Part shown: positions 8,944 to 18,995 of the stretch, piece by piece | Layout of the letters: each line of letters opens with the position of its first letter | How positions within the stretch are numbered: position 1 is the first letter of the stretch | Origin: Pigmentibacter sp. JX0631 | GTDB taxonomy: Bacteria > Bdellovibrionota_B > Oligoflexia > Silvanigrellales > Silvanigrellaceae | NCBI RefSeq assembly: GCF_029873255.1 | Contig: NZ_CP123622.1 | Span: 372,501-436,500, forward strand | Reading direction: 5' to 3' | DNA: 64,000 bases | Program-made: the position numbers and the translations under genes | Notes under the pieces: model-generated | The model's database searches: none | What the model was told of the DNA's origin: nothing | The model's input: the letters and a program-made list of their open reading frames with translations, nothing else

Positions 8944-10378
8944 ATTACCCAGAACAAAAATTGTTTGTACTTTAGGGCCTTCTTCAAGCAATAAGGAAAT
9001 GATTTCAAAGCTAATTGATGCCGGAATGAATGTAGCGCGATTAAATTTTTCACATGGCGACCACGAGATGCACGCCGCTAATATAGCGCTCATCCGAGAA
9101 ATCTCACGTGAAAAAAATAAGCAAGTAGCCATACTACAAGATCTTCAAGGTCCAAAAATAAGAACCGGAAAATTAAAGGATGGCGGAATTAAGATTATCC
9201 GGGGTCAAATTTTAACTTTACGTTATGCGCCAGAGCAAACTTCAAATGAATTTATTCCAATTGATTATCGTGAACTCGCAAACGATGTAAAAGTTGGAGC
9301 CAGAATCCTCTTAGATGACGGTCTTTTAGCAATGAAAATTATTGATATAAAAGGATCTGATGTCATTTGTGAAGTTACGCATGGTGGTTTTTTAAAATCT
9401 CGCAAAGGCGTAAACTTTCCTGAATGCCATCTTTCTATACCCGCAACAACTGAAAAAGATATTCGTGACTTATTATTTGGCGTGGCGCAAGGAGTTGACT
9501 ACGTTGCTCTTTCATTTGTCCAAACTCCAAGCGATGTTGCAAAACTAAAAATGATGTTACGTGCCCTAGGAGCAGATACTCCTGTAGTAACAAAAGTAGA
9601 AATGCTTGGTGCAATTAATTATATCGATGAAATTTGTGATGTCTCTGATGGAATTATGGTTGCTCGTGGTGATTTAGGTGTTGAATGCGGATTTGCAAAT
9701 GTGGCTGCATATCAGAAAAAAATTATTGAAGCTGCCCTCAAAAAAGGCAAACCTGTCATAGTTGCGACTCAAATGCTCGACTCTATGATTGAGCACAGAA
9801 GACCAACCAAAGCGGAAGTGTGTGACGTAGCAAACGCTGTGTTTGATCACGCCGATGCAACAATGCTGTCAGGCGAAAGCGCTTCTGGTAAATACCCTGA
9901 GCTTGCTGTGTCAACTATGCGTGATATTTTGAATCGGGTTGACAATAGCAAAACACTAGCACCAATAGAAACTATCCCCTTTAATGAAAATGAAAATGAG
10001 TTTTCAGGGGAAGCTTTTGCTAAAACAGCTGTAGAACTTGCAGAAAAAATGAATGCGACAGCAATAATTTGCCTTACTTTAACTGGCAGTATGGCTAGAT
10101 ATGTAGCAAAATATCGCCCTCAAACTCCCGTAATTGCTTTTAGCCCACGCCCAGATGTTGTCAGAAAATTATGTTTAGTACGTGGAGTGCTAGGGGTTTT
10201 GAATAATATTTTTTATGATACGGATACTGCATTTTCAGAAATTGGAAAATATTTAGTAAAAGAAGGATTTGTAAAAGAAGGTGATCTTATTTTAATAACA
10301 GGAGGCATTCCAGTTAGCCAAATGTTACCAACAAACACTTTGAAAGTTCATAGAGTAACAAAGGCTGATTTTCTTTAA
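8930..10378 (+). CDS. pyk: Pyruvate kinase
   Basis: 482 residues catalysing the last step of glycolysis, phosphoenolpyruvate plus ADP to pyruvate plus ATP, in the cytosol. Visible motifs are RTKIVCTLGPSS at the start, ARLNFSHG, LQDLQGPKIRTG, VTKVE with the catalytic Lys, MVARGDLGVE and KPVIVATQMLDSM, then the C-terminal allosteric-type domain. The start MDLNKL at 8930 follows AGGAG with good spacing and lies inside the end of xseB. The length is normal for the family. Codon usage looks less extreme than the membrane genes upstream, as expected for a highly expressed gene. A hairpin overlapping the stop may terminate the operon. Confidence 0.98.
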   Translation: MDLNKLPRTKIVCTLGPSSSNKEMISKLIDAGMNVARLNFSHGDHEMHAANIALIREISREKNKQVAILQDLQGPKIRTGKLKDGGIKIIRGQILTLRYAPEQTSNEFIPIDYRELANDVKVGARILLDDGLLAMKIIDIKGSDVICEVTHGGFLKSRKGVNFPECHLSIPATTEKDIRDLLFGVAQGVDYVALSFVQTPSDVAKLKMMLRALGADTPVVTKVEMLGAINYIDEICDVSDGIMVARGDLGVECGFANVAAYQKKIIEAALKKGKPVIVATQMLDSMIEHRRPTKAEVCDVANAVFDHADATMLSGESASGKYPELAVSTMRDILNRVDNSKTLAPIETIPFNENENEFSGEAFAKTAVELAEKMNATAIICLTLTGSMARYVAKYRPQTPVIAFSPRPDVVRKLCLVRGVLGVLNNIFYDTDTAFSEIGKYLVKEGFVKEGDLILITGGIPVSQMLPTNTLKVHRVTKADFL

Positions 10379-10388
10379 ACCAGCCTTT
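10360..10388 (+). terminator. Hairpin at the pyk stop codon
   Basis: AAAGGCTG (10360-10367) and CAGCCTTT (10381-10388) form a perfect 8-bp stem spanning the pyk stop codon. No T-run follows on either strand. It may end pyk and/or the convergent trpS transcript, or act as an RNA-stabilising 3' hairpin. Confidence 0.5.
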
Positions 10389-10415
10389 GGCGTTCATTAA
10401 ATAAGATTAAAATAA

Positions 10416-11459
10416 TTACCAATAATTTTTTAGATTCAAAGCCTCTCTGGCGCGTTTTGTTACTTGTTCTGCATAATATTGCGCCCGTTCATAGCCTGGG
10501 CGCAATATTTTTTTCACCGCGTCGATGTCACTTAAGTAATACTCATATTTTTCACGATAGTTTCCAAATACTTTTTCATGTTCTTCTATGAAATCTTTTT
10601 TTGCATGACCATAGCCATAGCCAGTACCATTTTTTAGTCTTTCTTGCATGTAAGAAATTGCTTGTGGTGAAGCAAAAGATTTAAAAATTTGAAATATCGT
10701 ACAGGTTTCAGGATCTTTAGGATCATCTAAACCTTTTGAATCTGTTTTAATTTCTTTTACTTTTCGTTCTAATTCTTTTTTAGAAGAAAAAATAGGTATG
10801 ACGTTGTCGTAACTTTTACTCATTTTTCTCTCGCCATCAGTTCCGACAAGAGTAGGTGTTTCTTGGATAATCGCTTTAGGAATGTTAAAAACATTTTTTT
10901 TCACTGCATTGTTGAATAATTGAGCCATATCCGAAGCATATTCCAAATGTTGCGCTTGATCTTTTCCAACAGGTACAAATTGAGAATCGAAAGTTAAAAT
11001 ATCTGAAGACATTAATGCGGGATAAAATAACAAACCGGCAGTAGGTGTTTTTCCATTTGCTAGAGCATCTTTATAAGCGTGTGAGCGTTCTAGCATTCCT
11101 GAGGCTGTTACACATGATAAATACCAAGAGTTTTCTTGAATTTGTGGAAAATTACTTTGCAAAACAATAGAATTATCATTTATGTTAAAACCTAAAGCCA
11201 GATACAGTGCTATTAATGGATGTGATAATTCACCTGGACGAAATATTTCTGTTTTATTTGTTAAACCATGCCAATCAACACACATCAGGATAACTTCATT
11301 ATTTTGGTCTTGAGATTGTTCAATACAGGGTTTTATTGCGCCAAAATAATTTCCAATATGGACTTCTCCTGTAGGTTTAATACCTGTTAAAAATCGCTTT
11401 TTATTACTTTTCATTTTTTGAATATCAAGGTTTTCAAGTTTTTGTGTGCTTTCTTTCAT
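10416..11459 (-). CDS. trpS: Tryptophanyl-tRNA synthetase
   Basis: 347 residues of class I aminoacyl-tRNA synthetase, charging tRNA-Trp with tryptophan and ATP. The HIGH-type signature appears as GEVHIGNYFGA near the N-terminus and the KMSKS loop as ERKMSKSYDN. FVPVGKDQAQHLEYASDMA is the conserved tryptophan/ATP-binding region. The ATG at 11459 is preferred over the TTG two codons earlier because AGGAG lies 10 nt before it. It stands alone, convergent with pyk and divergent from the IHF-like gene. Confidence 0.97.
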   Translation of the reverse strand: MKESTQKLENLDIQKMKSNKKRFLTGIKPTGEVHIGNYFGAIKPCIEQSQDQNNEVILMCVDWHGLTNKTEIFRPGELSHPLIALYLALGFNINDNSIVLQSNFPQIQENSWYLSCVTASGMLERSHAYKDALANGKTPTAGLLFYPALMSSDILTFDSQFVPVGKDQAQHLEYASDMAQLFNNAVKKNVFNIPKAIIQETPTLVGTDGERKMSKSYDNVIPIFSSKKELERKVKEIKTDSKGLDDPKDPETCTIFQIFKSFASPQAISYMQERLKNGTGYGYGHAKKDFIEEHEKVFGNYREKYEYYLSDIDAVKKILRPGYERAQYYAEQVTKRAREALNLKNYW

Positions 11460-11672
11460 TTTCAAGCGACTCCTAAAGTCTGTAAAAGGCGAATATACAA
11501 GCGGTAGCTATACCATGTTAAACTTTTAATTACAATTAAGTGCATTTTAGAAAAAAAAATGGTAAGCAAGAAAAGCTTCCTTTTTCCTATTTTTTGTCGT
11601 AAAGGCTATTGACCACAGGAGAAAAGTTGACACTGATGGGGATTGTGTTTGTCCTGATAAATGTGAAAAAAT

Positions 11673-11689
11673 AGAACTATAAAAGTTCT
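11673..11689 (+). promoter_or_regulatory. Small hairpin in the ihf leader
   Basis: AGAACT and AGTTCT form a 6-bp inverted repeat with a 5-nt loop, about 27 nt before the start codon of the IHF-like gene and just before its ribosome-binding site. It could influence translation; no specific regulator is suggested by the sequence. Confidence 0.25.
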
Positions 11690-11715
11690 TGCTTGTTATC
11701 TATAAGAGGGTGATT

Positions 11716-12057
11716 ATGACTCTAACAAAAGACAAAATTGTCGAATTAATTCGTTCTAAGACTCAATTTTCTTCGCAAGAAGCAAAGAACTTGGTGGAAA
11801 CTATTTTAGAATCTATCAAATCTAAACTTGAAAACGGAGAAGAAGTAAAAATTTCCGGTTTTGGAAAATGGGTAGTACGTGAAAAAAGAAGCCGTCCAGG
11901 GAGAAATCCTCACACAGGACAGCGAATTGAAATTTCCGCTCGTAGAGTAGTCACCTTCCATCCTTCTGAAAAACTAAGAGAGGCTGTAAACAACGCTAAT
12001 CTAGATGATAGTAAGGTTGTAATGGCGGGTACTCATGAAGAAGAATATAATGAGTAA
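11716..12057 (+). CDS. ihfA: IHF/HU-family DNA-bending protein (IHF-alpha-like)
   Basis: 113 residues. The core matches integration host factor alpha: [12 protein letters not shown] at the N-terminus, [13 protein letters not shown], then [20 protein letters not shown] with the intercalating Pro in the beta-arm. IHF bends DNA sharply at specific sites and structures the nucleoid. An acidic tail of about 15 residues (ending THEEEYNE) extends past the usual end. The start at 11716 follows AGAGGG; an upstream TTG is not supported. Its stop codon lies in a palindromic terminator shared with the convergent HU gene. Confidence 0.88.
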   Translation: MTLTKDKIVELIRSKTQFSSQEAKNLVETILESIKSKLENGEEVKISGFGKWVVREKRSRPGRNPHTGQRIEISARRVVTFHPSEKLREAVNNANLDDSKVVMAGTHEEEYNE

Positions 12058-12085
12058 AAAGAAATAATTTAAATTATTTCTTTTT
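12056..12085. terminator. Perfect 30-bp palindrome, bidirectional terminator
   Basis: A perfect 30-bp palindrome, centred between 12070 and 12071, sits between the IHF-like gene (plus) and the HU gene (minus) and includes part of both stop codons. A5 at one end and T5 at the other give each transcript a hairpin followed by U residues. The absence of a loop and the low GC make it a weak hairpin, but the geometry fits a shared terminator. Confidence 0.6.
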
Positions 12086-12409
12086 AGCTGCAGATTTTTT
12101 AGCCACTCCAACTCTTTCCTTTAAAGACTTCGCAACGCGGAAACTAATTTTCTTTGAAGCTGGAATTTTAATTTCTTCACCTGTTTGTGGGTTGCGGCCT
12201 TTACGAGCAGCGCGGTCTTTACAAGTAAGAATACCTACTTTATCAATACGTACTTTATGCCCACCAGCAACATTGTCTTCAATAGCTTCAAGAAATGCTG
12301 AAATTACTTCTTTAGTAATTTTCTTTGGTAATTGTTCAAATCTAGCTGAAACATCTGCAATGATTGCACTAGTTGGAACAGTTGTTAATGTACTTTTGCT
12401 TTTTGCCAT
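12074..12409 (-). CDS. hup: HU-family nucleoid protein with lysine-rich tail
   Basis: 111 residues of the HU/IHF family. The central region KVGILTCKDRAARKGRNPQTG and EIKIPASKKISFRVAK are the beta-arm and following strand/helix of HU; the intercalating Pro of the RNP motif is present. HU binds and bends DNA with little sequence preference. The N-terminus has about 12 extra residues before the first helix and the protein ends AKKSAAKKK, a short basic tail. The ATG at 12409 has GGAG upstream. It is convergent with the IHF-like gene, so two members of one family share a terminator. Confidence 0.9.
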   Translation of the reverse strand: MAKSKSTLTTVPTSAIIADVSARFEQLPKKITKEVISAFLEAIEDNVAGGHKVRIDKVGILTCKDRAARKGRNPQTGEEIKIPASKKISFRVAKSLKERVGVAKKSAAKKK

Positions 12410-12564
12410 AATAGAAAAACTCCATGTGTTAATTAATGATACCGATTGCCCGGAAATTTGTATTTACAATTCATTCTTTGATAATGCAAGAATTGCAGTA
12501 AAAAAATCTGATCAAATTTTCCGAAAAGAAAATTTATTAATAAATTTGTGTCAATTTTAGATTG

Positions 12565-12578
12565 ATTCATATATGAAT
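12565..12578. promoter_or_regulatory. 14-bp palindrome upstream of the decarboxylase gene
   Basis: ATTCATATATGAAT is a perfect palindrome ending about 20 nt before the decarboxylase start, in the divergent region with the HU gene. It has the shape of an operator half-site pair, but in DNA this AT-rich such palindromes also occur by chance. Confidence 0.2.
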
Positions 12579-12597
12579 TCGCATTGACATCTGCTTA

Positions 12598-14307
12598 ATG
12601 GATAAATTGGGACAGCACATTATTATGAATAAATCTTCTTTAATTTCTAAATACTTCTTTCCAGAAGCAAACGAGAAAGAGTTTAATAAATGGGCAACTA
12701 TTACTTTAAATGCTTCACTCAATTTTTTATACAATAAAAATGGAAAAAAAATCTACGGCGAAATTTCCCCGAAAGAAATTTCAAAATTATTTTCTTCGCC
12801 ATTGGTTCCCTTGAAAGGTGAAAAAATACCCAAAGTTTTACAGGAAACAATTGACAATATTGTTAAAAATTCTGTAAAAGTATCTCATCCTAACTTTATT
12901 GGTCATATGACAGGCGCAACGCCTAGCTTTTCTTTACTATGTGACTTATTAATAAGCACTTTAAATCAAAATGTAGTTAAAATTGAAACTGGACTTTCTG
13001 CCACTTATGTGGAATGGCAAACCCTTACATGGCTTCATAAACTTGTCTATAAAAGAAATAAGATATTTTATCAAAATATTATAAATAATGCTGATAAAGC
13101 TCTGGGAAATTATTGCAGTGGAGGGACATTAGGTAACCTAACAGCTCTGCTTGTTGCCAGAAATAAAGCTTTTCCAGAGGTTCATAAAAAGGGGGTATAT
13201 GCTGCCTTACTTAATTCAGGCTTTCAGCGCACAGTGATTTTAGTTAGTCAACGTGGGCATTACTCAATAAAAAAAGCAGCTACTATTCTTGGCATAGGTG
13301 AAGATAATATTATTAGCATACCTTGCGAAGCTTTTACTAATAAAATAAATATCGTGGAATTAAAAAAAATAATTCACAATCTGCTTAATACTAAAACAAA
13401 AATAATAGCATTAGTTGGTATTGCAGGGACTACAGAAACTGGAAATATTGATGATTTAGAAGAACTCGCTAAAATTTGTCGAATGTACAAAATATGGTTT
13501 CATGTAGATGCCGCATGGGGAGGAGCCTTATTGCTTTCCAATAAAAAGCGTAATTTACTAAAAGGAATTTCTTTTGCAGATTCTGTTGTTATCGACGGGC
13601 ATAAATTCATGTATTTATCAATGTCACACAGCGCTGTTTTATTTAAAGACGAAAACGCTTTAGACTCTATTAGACACAATGCTAACTATATTATCCGCAA
13701 GGGGAGTATTGACTTAGGCAGAACAACGATCGAAGGCAGCAGAAGATTTGACTCTTTAAAATTATGGTTTCATTTTAAGGCACTGGGTAAAAATGGTTAT
13801 AATCAATTAATTTTAAAAGCTATTAGTAATACTTCACAATTAGCAAAACTGATTGAGAAAAGTTTAGCATTTGAGTTAACAAGTTTTCCTGAGACAAATA
13901 TTGTTACCTATCGATATACAGGCAAAATTTTAAAAAACTTTTTCCAGAAAAACAGTAAGATTTTTAAAATATTTAATAATCAACTCAGAAATGATAATAA
14001 TGATATTAGTGACAAAAAATTACTGAATTTATTAATTAAAATAAATTTATTTCTTAATGAGTTAAACATTTATATCCAAAAAAAACAAAGACAGTCGGGA
14101 AAAAGTTTTGTCTCAAGAACAACTTTAGAAACTGTTTATCCAAGCCAAGAAATTGTCGTCCTTAGAGCAATTCCTTTTAACCCTCTCACAAATAAAAAAA
14201 TTTTAACCGACATCTTAAAGGAACAGGAGTTTCTTGGGAATGAGTTTTTGCAAAAAAAAGGGAAAGGTTTCTTAAAAAGGGTGCCAGAGTTGAAGGATTT
14301 TATTTAA
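12598..14307 (+). CDS. panP: PLP-dependent group II decarboxylase, PanP-like
   Basis: 569 residues of the glutamate/aromatic amino acid decarboxylase fold. HVDAAWGG holds the Asp that contacts PLP nitrogen, and DGHKFMYLSMSHSA holds the PLP-binding Lys at about residue 336. HPNFIGHMTG and YCSGGTLGNLTALLVARN are the substrate and phosphate regions. Length and layout, with a long C-terminal part, match the PanP-type aspartate 1-decarboxylase, which makes beta-alanine for pantothenate; glutamate or another amino acid as substrate cannot be excluded. No strong ribosome-binding site separates the ATG at 12598 from the one at 12625. The gene is a single unit between HU and lon. Confidence 0.8.
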   Translation: MDKLGQHIIMNKSSLISKYFFPEANEKEFNKWATITLNASLNFLYNKNGKKIYGEISPKEISKLFSSPLVPLKGEKIPKVLQETIDNIVKNSVKVSHPNFIGHMTGATPSFSLLCDLLISTLNQNVVKIETGLSATYVEWQTLTWLHKLVYKRNKIFYQNIINNADKALGNYCSGGTLGNLTALLVARNKAFPEVHKKGVYAALLNSGFQRTVILVSQRGHYSIKKAATILGIGEDNIISIPCEAFTNKINIVELKKIIHNLLNTKTKIIALVGIAGTTETGNIDDLEELAKICRMYKIWFHVDAAWGGALLLSNKKRNLLKGISFADSVVIDGHKFMYLSMSHSAVLFKDENALDSIRHNANYIIRKGSIDLGRTTIEGSRRFDSLKLWFHFKALGKNGYNQLILKAISNTSQLAKLIEKSLAFELTSFPETNIVTYRYTGKILKNFFQKNSKIFKIFNNQLRNDNNDISDKKLLNLLIKINLFLNELNIYIQKKQRQSGKSFVSRTTLETVYPSQEIVVLRAIPFNPLTNKKILTDILKEQEFLGNEFLQKKGKGFLKRVPELKDFI

Positions 14308-14419
14308 TCATATTTAAGTCTTAAATAGTTAAATGGAAATGGTGTTGCGTATCCTCACAAATGTCTTAAAATGAAGGAATGGGTTTAATTTTAACATGAC
14401 CGCAAAGGAGTAACTCAAT

Positions 14420-16918
14420 ATGGCTGATAAAAAAACGACAAGCCGAACATTACCACTTTTGCCCCTGAGGGAGTTGTTGGTTTTTCCGCATACTGTCGTC
14501 CCTTTGTTTGTTGGTCGTGAAAAGAGCATCAAAGCTTTGGATGATGCTATGGCGAGAAATAGAGAAATATTCCTTGCTGCACAGAAGAAACCAAAATCTA
14601 ATGATCCTCTTCCAGAAGAAATTTATGAATTTGGAACGATAGCTCAAATATTGCAACTTCTTCGCTTACCAGATGGAACCGTTAAAATTCTAGTCGAAGG
14701 AAAAAAAAGGGGGCGTATTTCCAAGTATGTTGAAGCTAACGAAATGCTTGTAGTCGAAATTACCGAAGTACAAGAACCTAATGGACGTTCAGCTGAAAAT
14801 GAAGCTCTTGTGAGAACGGTAAAACAAGCATTTGATACTTATGTTAAATTAAATAAAAAAGTCCCGCCAGAAATGGTATTTTCAATTTCAAGTATTGAAG
14901 ATGAAAGTCGTTTAGCTGATACGTTAGTTGTGCAATTAGCTAATTTAAAACTTGCCGATAAGCAAAGAATTCTTGAAACAATCGATCCTGCTAAAAGATT
15001 AGAAGAAATATTTAGTATAATTCAGTCAGAAATTGAAATTTTGCGAGTTGAAAAGAAAATCAGAGCGCGTGTTAAACGCCAGATGGAAAAAACTCAAAAA
15101 GAATATTACTTAAACGAACAGATGAACGCTATTCAAAAAGAATTAGGCAATTCTGATGACATCAGAACAGAAATTGCAGAAATTGAAAGTAAAATTAAAA
15201 CTAAAAAACTTAGTGAAGAAGCGAAAGAAAAACTTAAAAAAGAAGTTAAAAAACTACGCAGCATGAGTCCAATGAGCGCTGAAGCAACTGTTGTAAGAAA
15301 TTATATTGATACAGTTCTCTCATTGCCTTGGGCTGATTATGCGCCAACCATAAAAGATCAAATGTTTGCTGAAGAAGTATTAAATGAAGATCATTTTGGC
15401 TTAGAAAAAGTAAAAGAAAGAATTTTGGAATATTTAGCAGTGACTAGTCTATCAGACAAAATTAAAGGTCCAATACTATGTTTAGTTGGCCCCCCTGGAG
15501 TTGGAAAAACGAGTTTAGCAAAAAGCATCGCACGCTCAACAGGACGCAATTTTTCACGCATTGCACTAGGTGGAGTCCGAGATGAAGCTGAAATAAGAGG
15601 GCATCGTAGAACATATATTGGCGCTATGCCTGGAAAAATATTAAATGCAATTAAAAAGTCGGGGAGCGGAAATCCCGTTGTCTTGTTAGATGAAATTGAC
15701 AAGATGAGCTCTGACTTTCGTGGAGACCCTTCTAGCGCTATGCTCGAAGTTCTTGATCCTGAACAAAACCATGCTTTTAATGATCACTACTTAGACTTAG
15801 ATTACGATCTTTCTCAAATATTATTTATTGCAACAGCCAATAGTTTAAACGGCGTACCAAAACCTTTACTTGATAGAATGGAAATCATTCATTTGAGTGG
15901 CTATACGGAACAAGAAAAAATAAATATTGCTCAACAACATTTGGTGTTAAAATCTATTAAGTCAAACGGACTAGAAAAATCTGAACTAAAATTTGAAAAT
16001 TCAGCTTTAGAAGAACTTGTTCGTTACTATACTAGAGAAGCTGGAGTCAGAAATTTAGAACGTGAAATTTCTAGCATATGCCGAAAAATTGCCCGGGATT
16101 TGCTTAAAACTATTAATAAAAAATCTAGTAAAGCAAAAGAAAATAAAGAAAATAAAGAAACAGAAAATACTGCAAAAGCCGTTTCCTTAGAAGGGTTAAA
16201 AGCTCCATTAATTGATGGAGCATTAGTGCAAAAATATCTCGGCCCTAGAAAGCATAGTATTGGAGAAAAAGAATCTAAAAATGAAATAGGTGTTGGACAA
16301 GGTCTTGCATACACTGAAGTGGGTGGCGATCTTTTAGTCACTGAAGTAGCTGTAATGAGCGGAAAAGGTAACTTAAAAATTACTGGTAAACTTGGCGATG
16401 TCATGCAAGAATCAGCTCAAGCTGCTTTCAGTTATGTCAGATCAAGAGGTACTTTTTTAGGCTTAGAAGATGAGTTTTATTCTAAAATTGATATTCATGT
16501 CCATTTTCCAGAAGGTGCAATTCCTAAAGACGGGCCAAGTGCAGGGATTACAATGGCGACTGCTTTAGTTAGTGCTCTAACAAAAAAACCATTTAATCGA
16601 GAAGTTGCAATGACCGGGGAAATTACCCTCCGTGGAAGAGTATTACCAATTGGGGGATTAAAAGAAAAACTTCTTGCAGCGCATAGAGGCGGAATTAAAA
16701 AAGTAATCATTCCTAAAGAAAATGAAAGAGATTTACTCGAAATTCCTAAAAATATCTTACAAGATTTAGAAATTATTCCAGTTGATCATATGGATACAGT
16801 CCTTCTGCATGCTATTGCTTGGGAATCTAATGATGCTCTTGAAACCAAGTTAAAAAATGCGCAAATAGGAATTGCAGCCGTAGCGAATAAAGGTAATCCA
16901 ACTCCTTTACACCATTAA
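14420..16918 (+). CDS. lon: Lon ATP-dependent protease
   Basis: 832 residues. Lon degrades misfolded and regulatory proteins in the cytosol. The N-terminal substrate domain ([20 protein letters not shown]) comes first, then AAA+ with Walker [10 protein letters not shown] near residue 357 and Walker [11 protein letters not shown], then the protease domain with the Ser-Lys dyad. The Ser is in KDGPSAGIT (about residue 707) and the Lys in GGLKEKLLA (about 748). AAAGGAG lies 10 nt before the ATG. An extra Lys/Glu-rich stretch (residues ~566-590, [14 protein letters not shown]) is inserted in the linker between the ATPase and protease domains. Lon is often heat-shock regulated, but no clear promoter is recognised. 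Confidence 0.98.
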   Translation: MADKKTTSRTLPLLPLRELLVFPHTVVPLFVGREKSIKALDDAMARNREIFLAAQKKPKSNDPLPEEIYEFGTIAQILQLLRLPDGTVKILVEGKKRGRISKYVEANEMLVVEITEVQEPNGRSAENEALVRTVKQAFDTYVKLNKKVPPEMVFSISSIEDESRLADTLVVQLANLKLADKQRILETIDPAKRLEEIFSIIQSEIEILRVEKKIRARVKRQMEKTQKEYYLNEQMNAIQKELGNSDDIRTEIAEIESKIKTKKLSEEAKEKLKKEVKKLRSMSPMSAEATVVRNYIDTVLSLPWADYAPTIKDQMFAEEVLNEDHFGLEKVKERILEYLAVTSLSDKIKGPILCLVGPPGVGKTSLAKSIARSTGRNFSRIALGGVRDEAEIRGHRRTYIGAMPGKILNAIKKSGSGNPVVLLDEIDKMSSDFRGDPSSAMLEVLDPEQNHAFNDHYLDLDYDLSQILFIATANSLNGVPKPLLDRMEIIHLSGYTEQEKINIAQQHLVLKSIKSNGLEKSELKFENSALEELVRYYTREAGVRNLEREISSICRKIARDLLKTINKKSSKAKENKENKETENTAKAVSLEGLKAPLIDGALVQKYLGPRKHSIGEKESKNEIGVGQGLAYTEVGGDLLVTEVAVMSGKGNLKITGKLGDVMQESAQAAFSYVRSRGTFLGLEDEFYSKIDIHVHFPEGAIPKDGPSAGITMATALVSALTKKPFNREVAMTGEITLRGRVLPIGGLKEKLLAAHRGGIKKVIIPKENERDLLEIPKNILQDLEIIPVDHMDTVLLHAIAWESNDALETKLKNAQIGIAAVANKGNPTPLHH

Positions 16919-16950
16919 TTTTATTTTCATGAACCTTCTGAGCGGAGCTT

Positions 16951-18054
16951 ATGAAAAAAAATAATGACTTAGAGAAATTAGATTTAGAAGATTTAAAACA
17001 TCAGTGGTTGGCAATGATTGATACCATTGCAGATCCATTGGTGTTTATTGATAATCACTACAATATATTACGAATCAATAAATCCTATTTACAAATCGCA
17101 AAAAAATTTAATCCCAAAGCTACTTATAATACATTAATTAACAAAAAATGTTATTCCGCTTTTGCAAATAAAAATGAACCTTGCAAAGACTGTTTACTTA
17201 ACGAAGCGAAAGTTAACAGACCTGACATAGAATGGACTAGCGAACATTTATTTCCAAATGAAACATTCACAATACGTGCGCATGTAATGGAAAAAACACC
17301 TGAACACAAAGAAGGTCGATATGTTATCCACTATCGGAATATTACTCTACAAAAACAACTGCAGAAAAGTTTAGCACATGCAGACAAATTAGCTGCAATT
17401 GGAAAACTCGCAGGTGGTATAGCGCACGAGCTAAACAGTCCATTAGCAGGAGTACTTGCTTTTACTCAAATATTACTAAGTGAATTAGATTCTACTGATA
17501 GGCACAAAGAAGATTTGCAACAAATAGAGATTGGTGCGAAAAAATGTAAAGAAATAGTTGAAAATTTATTAAGTTTTGCAAGACAAGATGGAAAAATAGA
17601 ACTCTTTACAGAGATAAATTTAGTTCTCGAATTAGAAAAAACATTAAAACTTGCAAAAGGATTTTTACAACAAAAACATATACAAACTGTTTGGGAAATT
17701 AGTAATACAGAAGGAATTATTTCTGGTAATTCAGGGCAAATAGGGCAAATTTATTTAAATTTGATAACTAATGCAATTCAAGCTATGAAAAATGGTGGAG
17801 TTATTACGTTTTCAAAATATGAAGATCAAAAAAATATTTATATAGTAATTGAAGATACGGGTTCTGGAATTAAACCAGAAAATATTGATAAAATCTTTGA
17901 TCCCTTTTTTACCACTAAACCAATAGGTGAAGGTACTGGATTAGGATTATCAATTACCTATTCCTTAGTTAAACAGCATGGCGGAGAAATTAAGGTAAAA
18001 TCAATTATAAATGAAGGTACTACGTTTACCTTAAAATTTCCTAAAAAATTATAA
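16951..18054 (+). CDS. PAS-domain sensor histidine kinase
   Basis: 367 residues with no membrane segment, so cytosolic. An N-terminal PAS domain (residues ~15-130) carries a Cys pattern, KKCYSAF followed by EPCKDC, as seen in PAS kinases of delta-type bacteria that may hold a metal or cofactor. HisKA follows with the phospho-acceptor His159 in GGIAHELNSPLAG, then HATPase_c with NLITNAIQA, EDTGSGI, FDPFFTTK and GTGLGLSI. No response regulator is adjacent, so the partner is unknown. A 32-nt gap after lon allows readthrough. The start ATG at 16951 has a GGAG nearby. Confidence 0.93.
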   Translation: MKKNNDLEKLDLEDLKHQWLAMIDTIADPLVFIDNHYNILRINKSYLQIAKKFNPKATYNTLINKKCYSAFANKNEPCKDCLLNEAKVNRPDIEWTSEHLFPNETFTIRAHVMEKTPEHKEGRYVIHYRNITLQKQLQKSLAHADKLAAIGKLAGGIAHELNSPLAGVLAFTQILLSELDSTDRHKEDLQQIEIGAKKCKEIVENLLSFARQDGKIELFTEINLVLELEKTLKLAKGFLQQKHIQTVWEISNTEGIISGNSGQIGQIYLNLITNAIQAMKNGGVITFSKYEDQKNIYIVIEDTGSGIKPENIDKIFDPFFTTKPIGEGTGLGLSITYSLVKQHGGEIKVKSIINEGTTFTLKFPKKL

Positions 18055-18062
18055 AGTATAAT

Positions 18063-18995
18063 TTACATATTTTTAAATAAATTTTCATCCGCTGTTATTA
18101 CTTGATATTTAATTTTTCCGTTAATCACCACAAAAGTATCACTACCAATGTTATAATCTATTCCGTTTACTTTTACATTCCAAGTTAAATATATAATTTG
18201 ATCAGAAATTAAAAATTTATTTATACTATAGCCTTCAATAGCAGCAGAAGCAGCCGCAATTTTAACAAAAACTTGTTCGATATTGCTCTTTCCTGTAATT
18301 ACTTTACCATTAATAATTAACTGCGCATCATCACTATAGTCAGATAAAATTCCACTTATATTTTTATCTTTTAAATACCCAACCCGTCTATCAAACAATT
18401 TCTTTGATACTTCTGTTAAATTTGCTGGTTTATTACTCGCAATAGTATTATTTTTTTGATTCTTTTTCTGACTACCAAAACTAAAAGGATCATACTCTGA
18501 ATTTACAGCGTTCTTTTTCTCACACTTCTTAAAGTTCCATTGAACAAGTGGTGATGTAGTTATAGGCATAGCAACTGAAAAATTACTTGGATTGTATTCA
18601 TGTACTTCTAAAGCAAGTCCATTTTTTACTCTAGAAGAAAGGATTAAATAACTTCTATTTGTTTCTTTTTGTTTTAATTCTGTTACTTGTGAAAAATAAG
18701 AAGAATTAAGACTCGAATAGTTTCCATTCATAATCGTATTATTACTTAAAAACTCAATAGAGTTATTTTCTTTCAGAATATCTATTTGATTTTGTGTTAA
18801 ATTAGGCAAAAATCTTTTAACTTCATTTATAAGGTTTTTATTATTAATTTGATAAGTAGCAACATTACTTCCTTTATCATAGCTCACTAAAATATCATTT
18901 TTGTCACAAGAGAGATATACTTCATTTGCAAGTGAATTAGATGAATAAACTGATAAACCCATCAAAACACTTAAATAAAGATATTTATTTTTCAT
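18063..18995 (-). CDS. Secreted protein with C-terminal SnoaL/NTF2-like domain
   Basis: 310 residues with a signal peptide (MKNKYLYLSVLMGLSVYSSN, cleavage probably after SLANE or nearby). The N-terminal half is unrecognised. The C-terminal ~110 residues, from KKLFDRRVGYLKDKNISGIL through DDAQLIINGKVITGKSNI to DTFVVINGKIKY, follow the SnoaL-like/DUF4440 fold: a helical start, then the 'g..i..f' and 'dt.vv.ngKI' strands. Such domains bind small ligands or are enzymes. It is convergent with the histidine kinase, 8 nt apart. A second, cytosolic SnoaL-like gene is nearby, which may be coincidence. Confidence 0.7.
   Translation of the reverse strand: MKNKYLYLSVLMGLSVYSSNSLANEVYLSCDKNDILVSYDKGSNVATYQINNKNLINEVKRFLPNLTQNQIDILKENNSIEFLSNNTIMNGNYSSLNSSYFSQVTELKQKETNRSYLILSSRVKNGLALEVHEYNPSNFSVAMPITTSPLVQWNFKKCEKKNAVNSEYDPFSFGSQKKNQKNNTIASNKPANLTEVSKKLFDRRVGYLKDKNISGILSDYSDDAQLIINGKVITGKSNIEQVFVKIAAASAAIEGYSINKFLISDQIIYLTWNVKVNGIDYNIGSDTFVVINGKIKYQVITADENLFKNM

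Noticed and set aside
12192-12560. 122-codon plus-strand frame across the HU gene
   Set aside because: Antisense shadow of a strongly conserved HU gene.
15391-16710. Several minus-strand frames inside lon
   Set aside because: Antisense shadows of the conserved Lon coding sequence.
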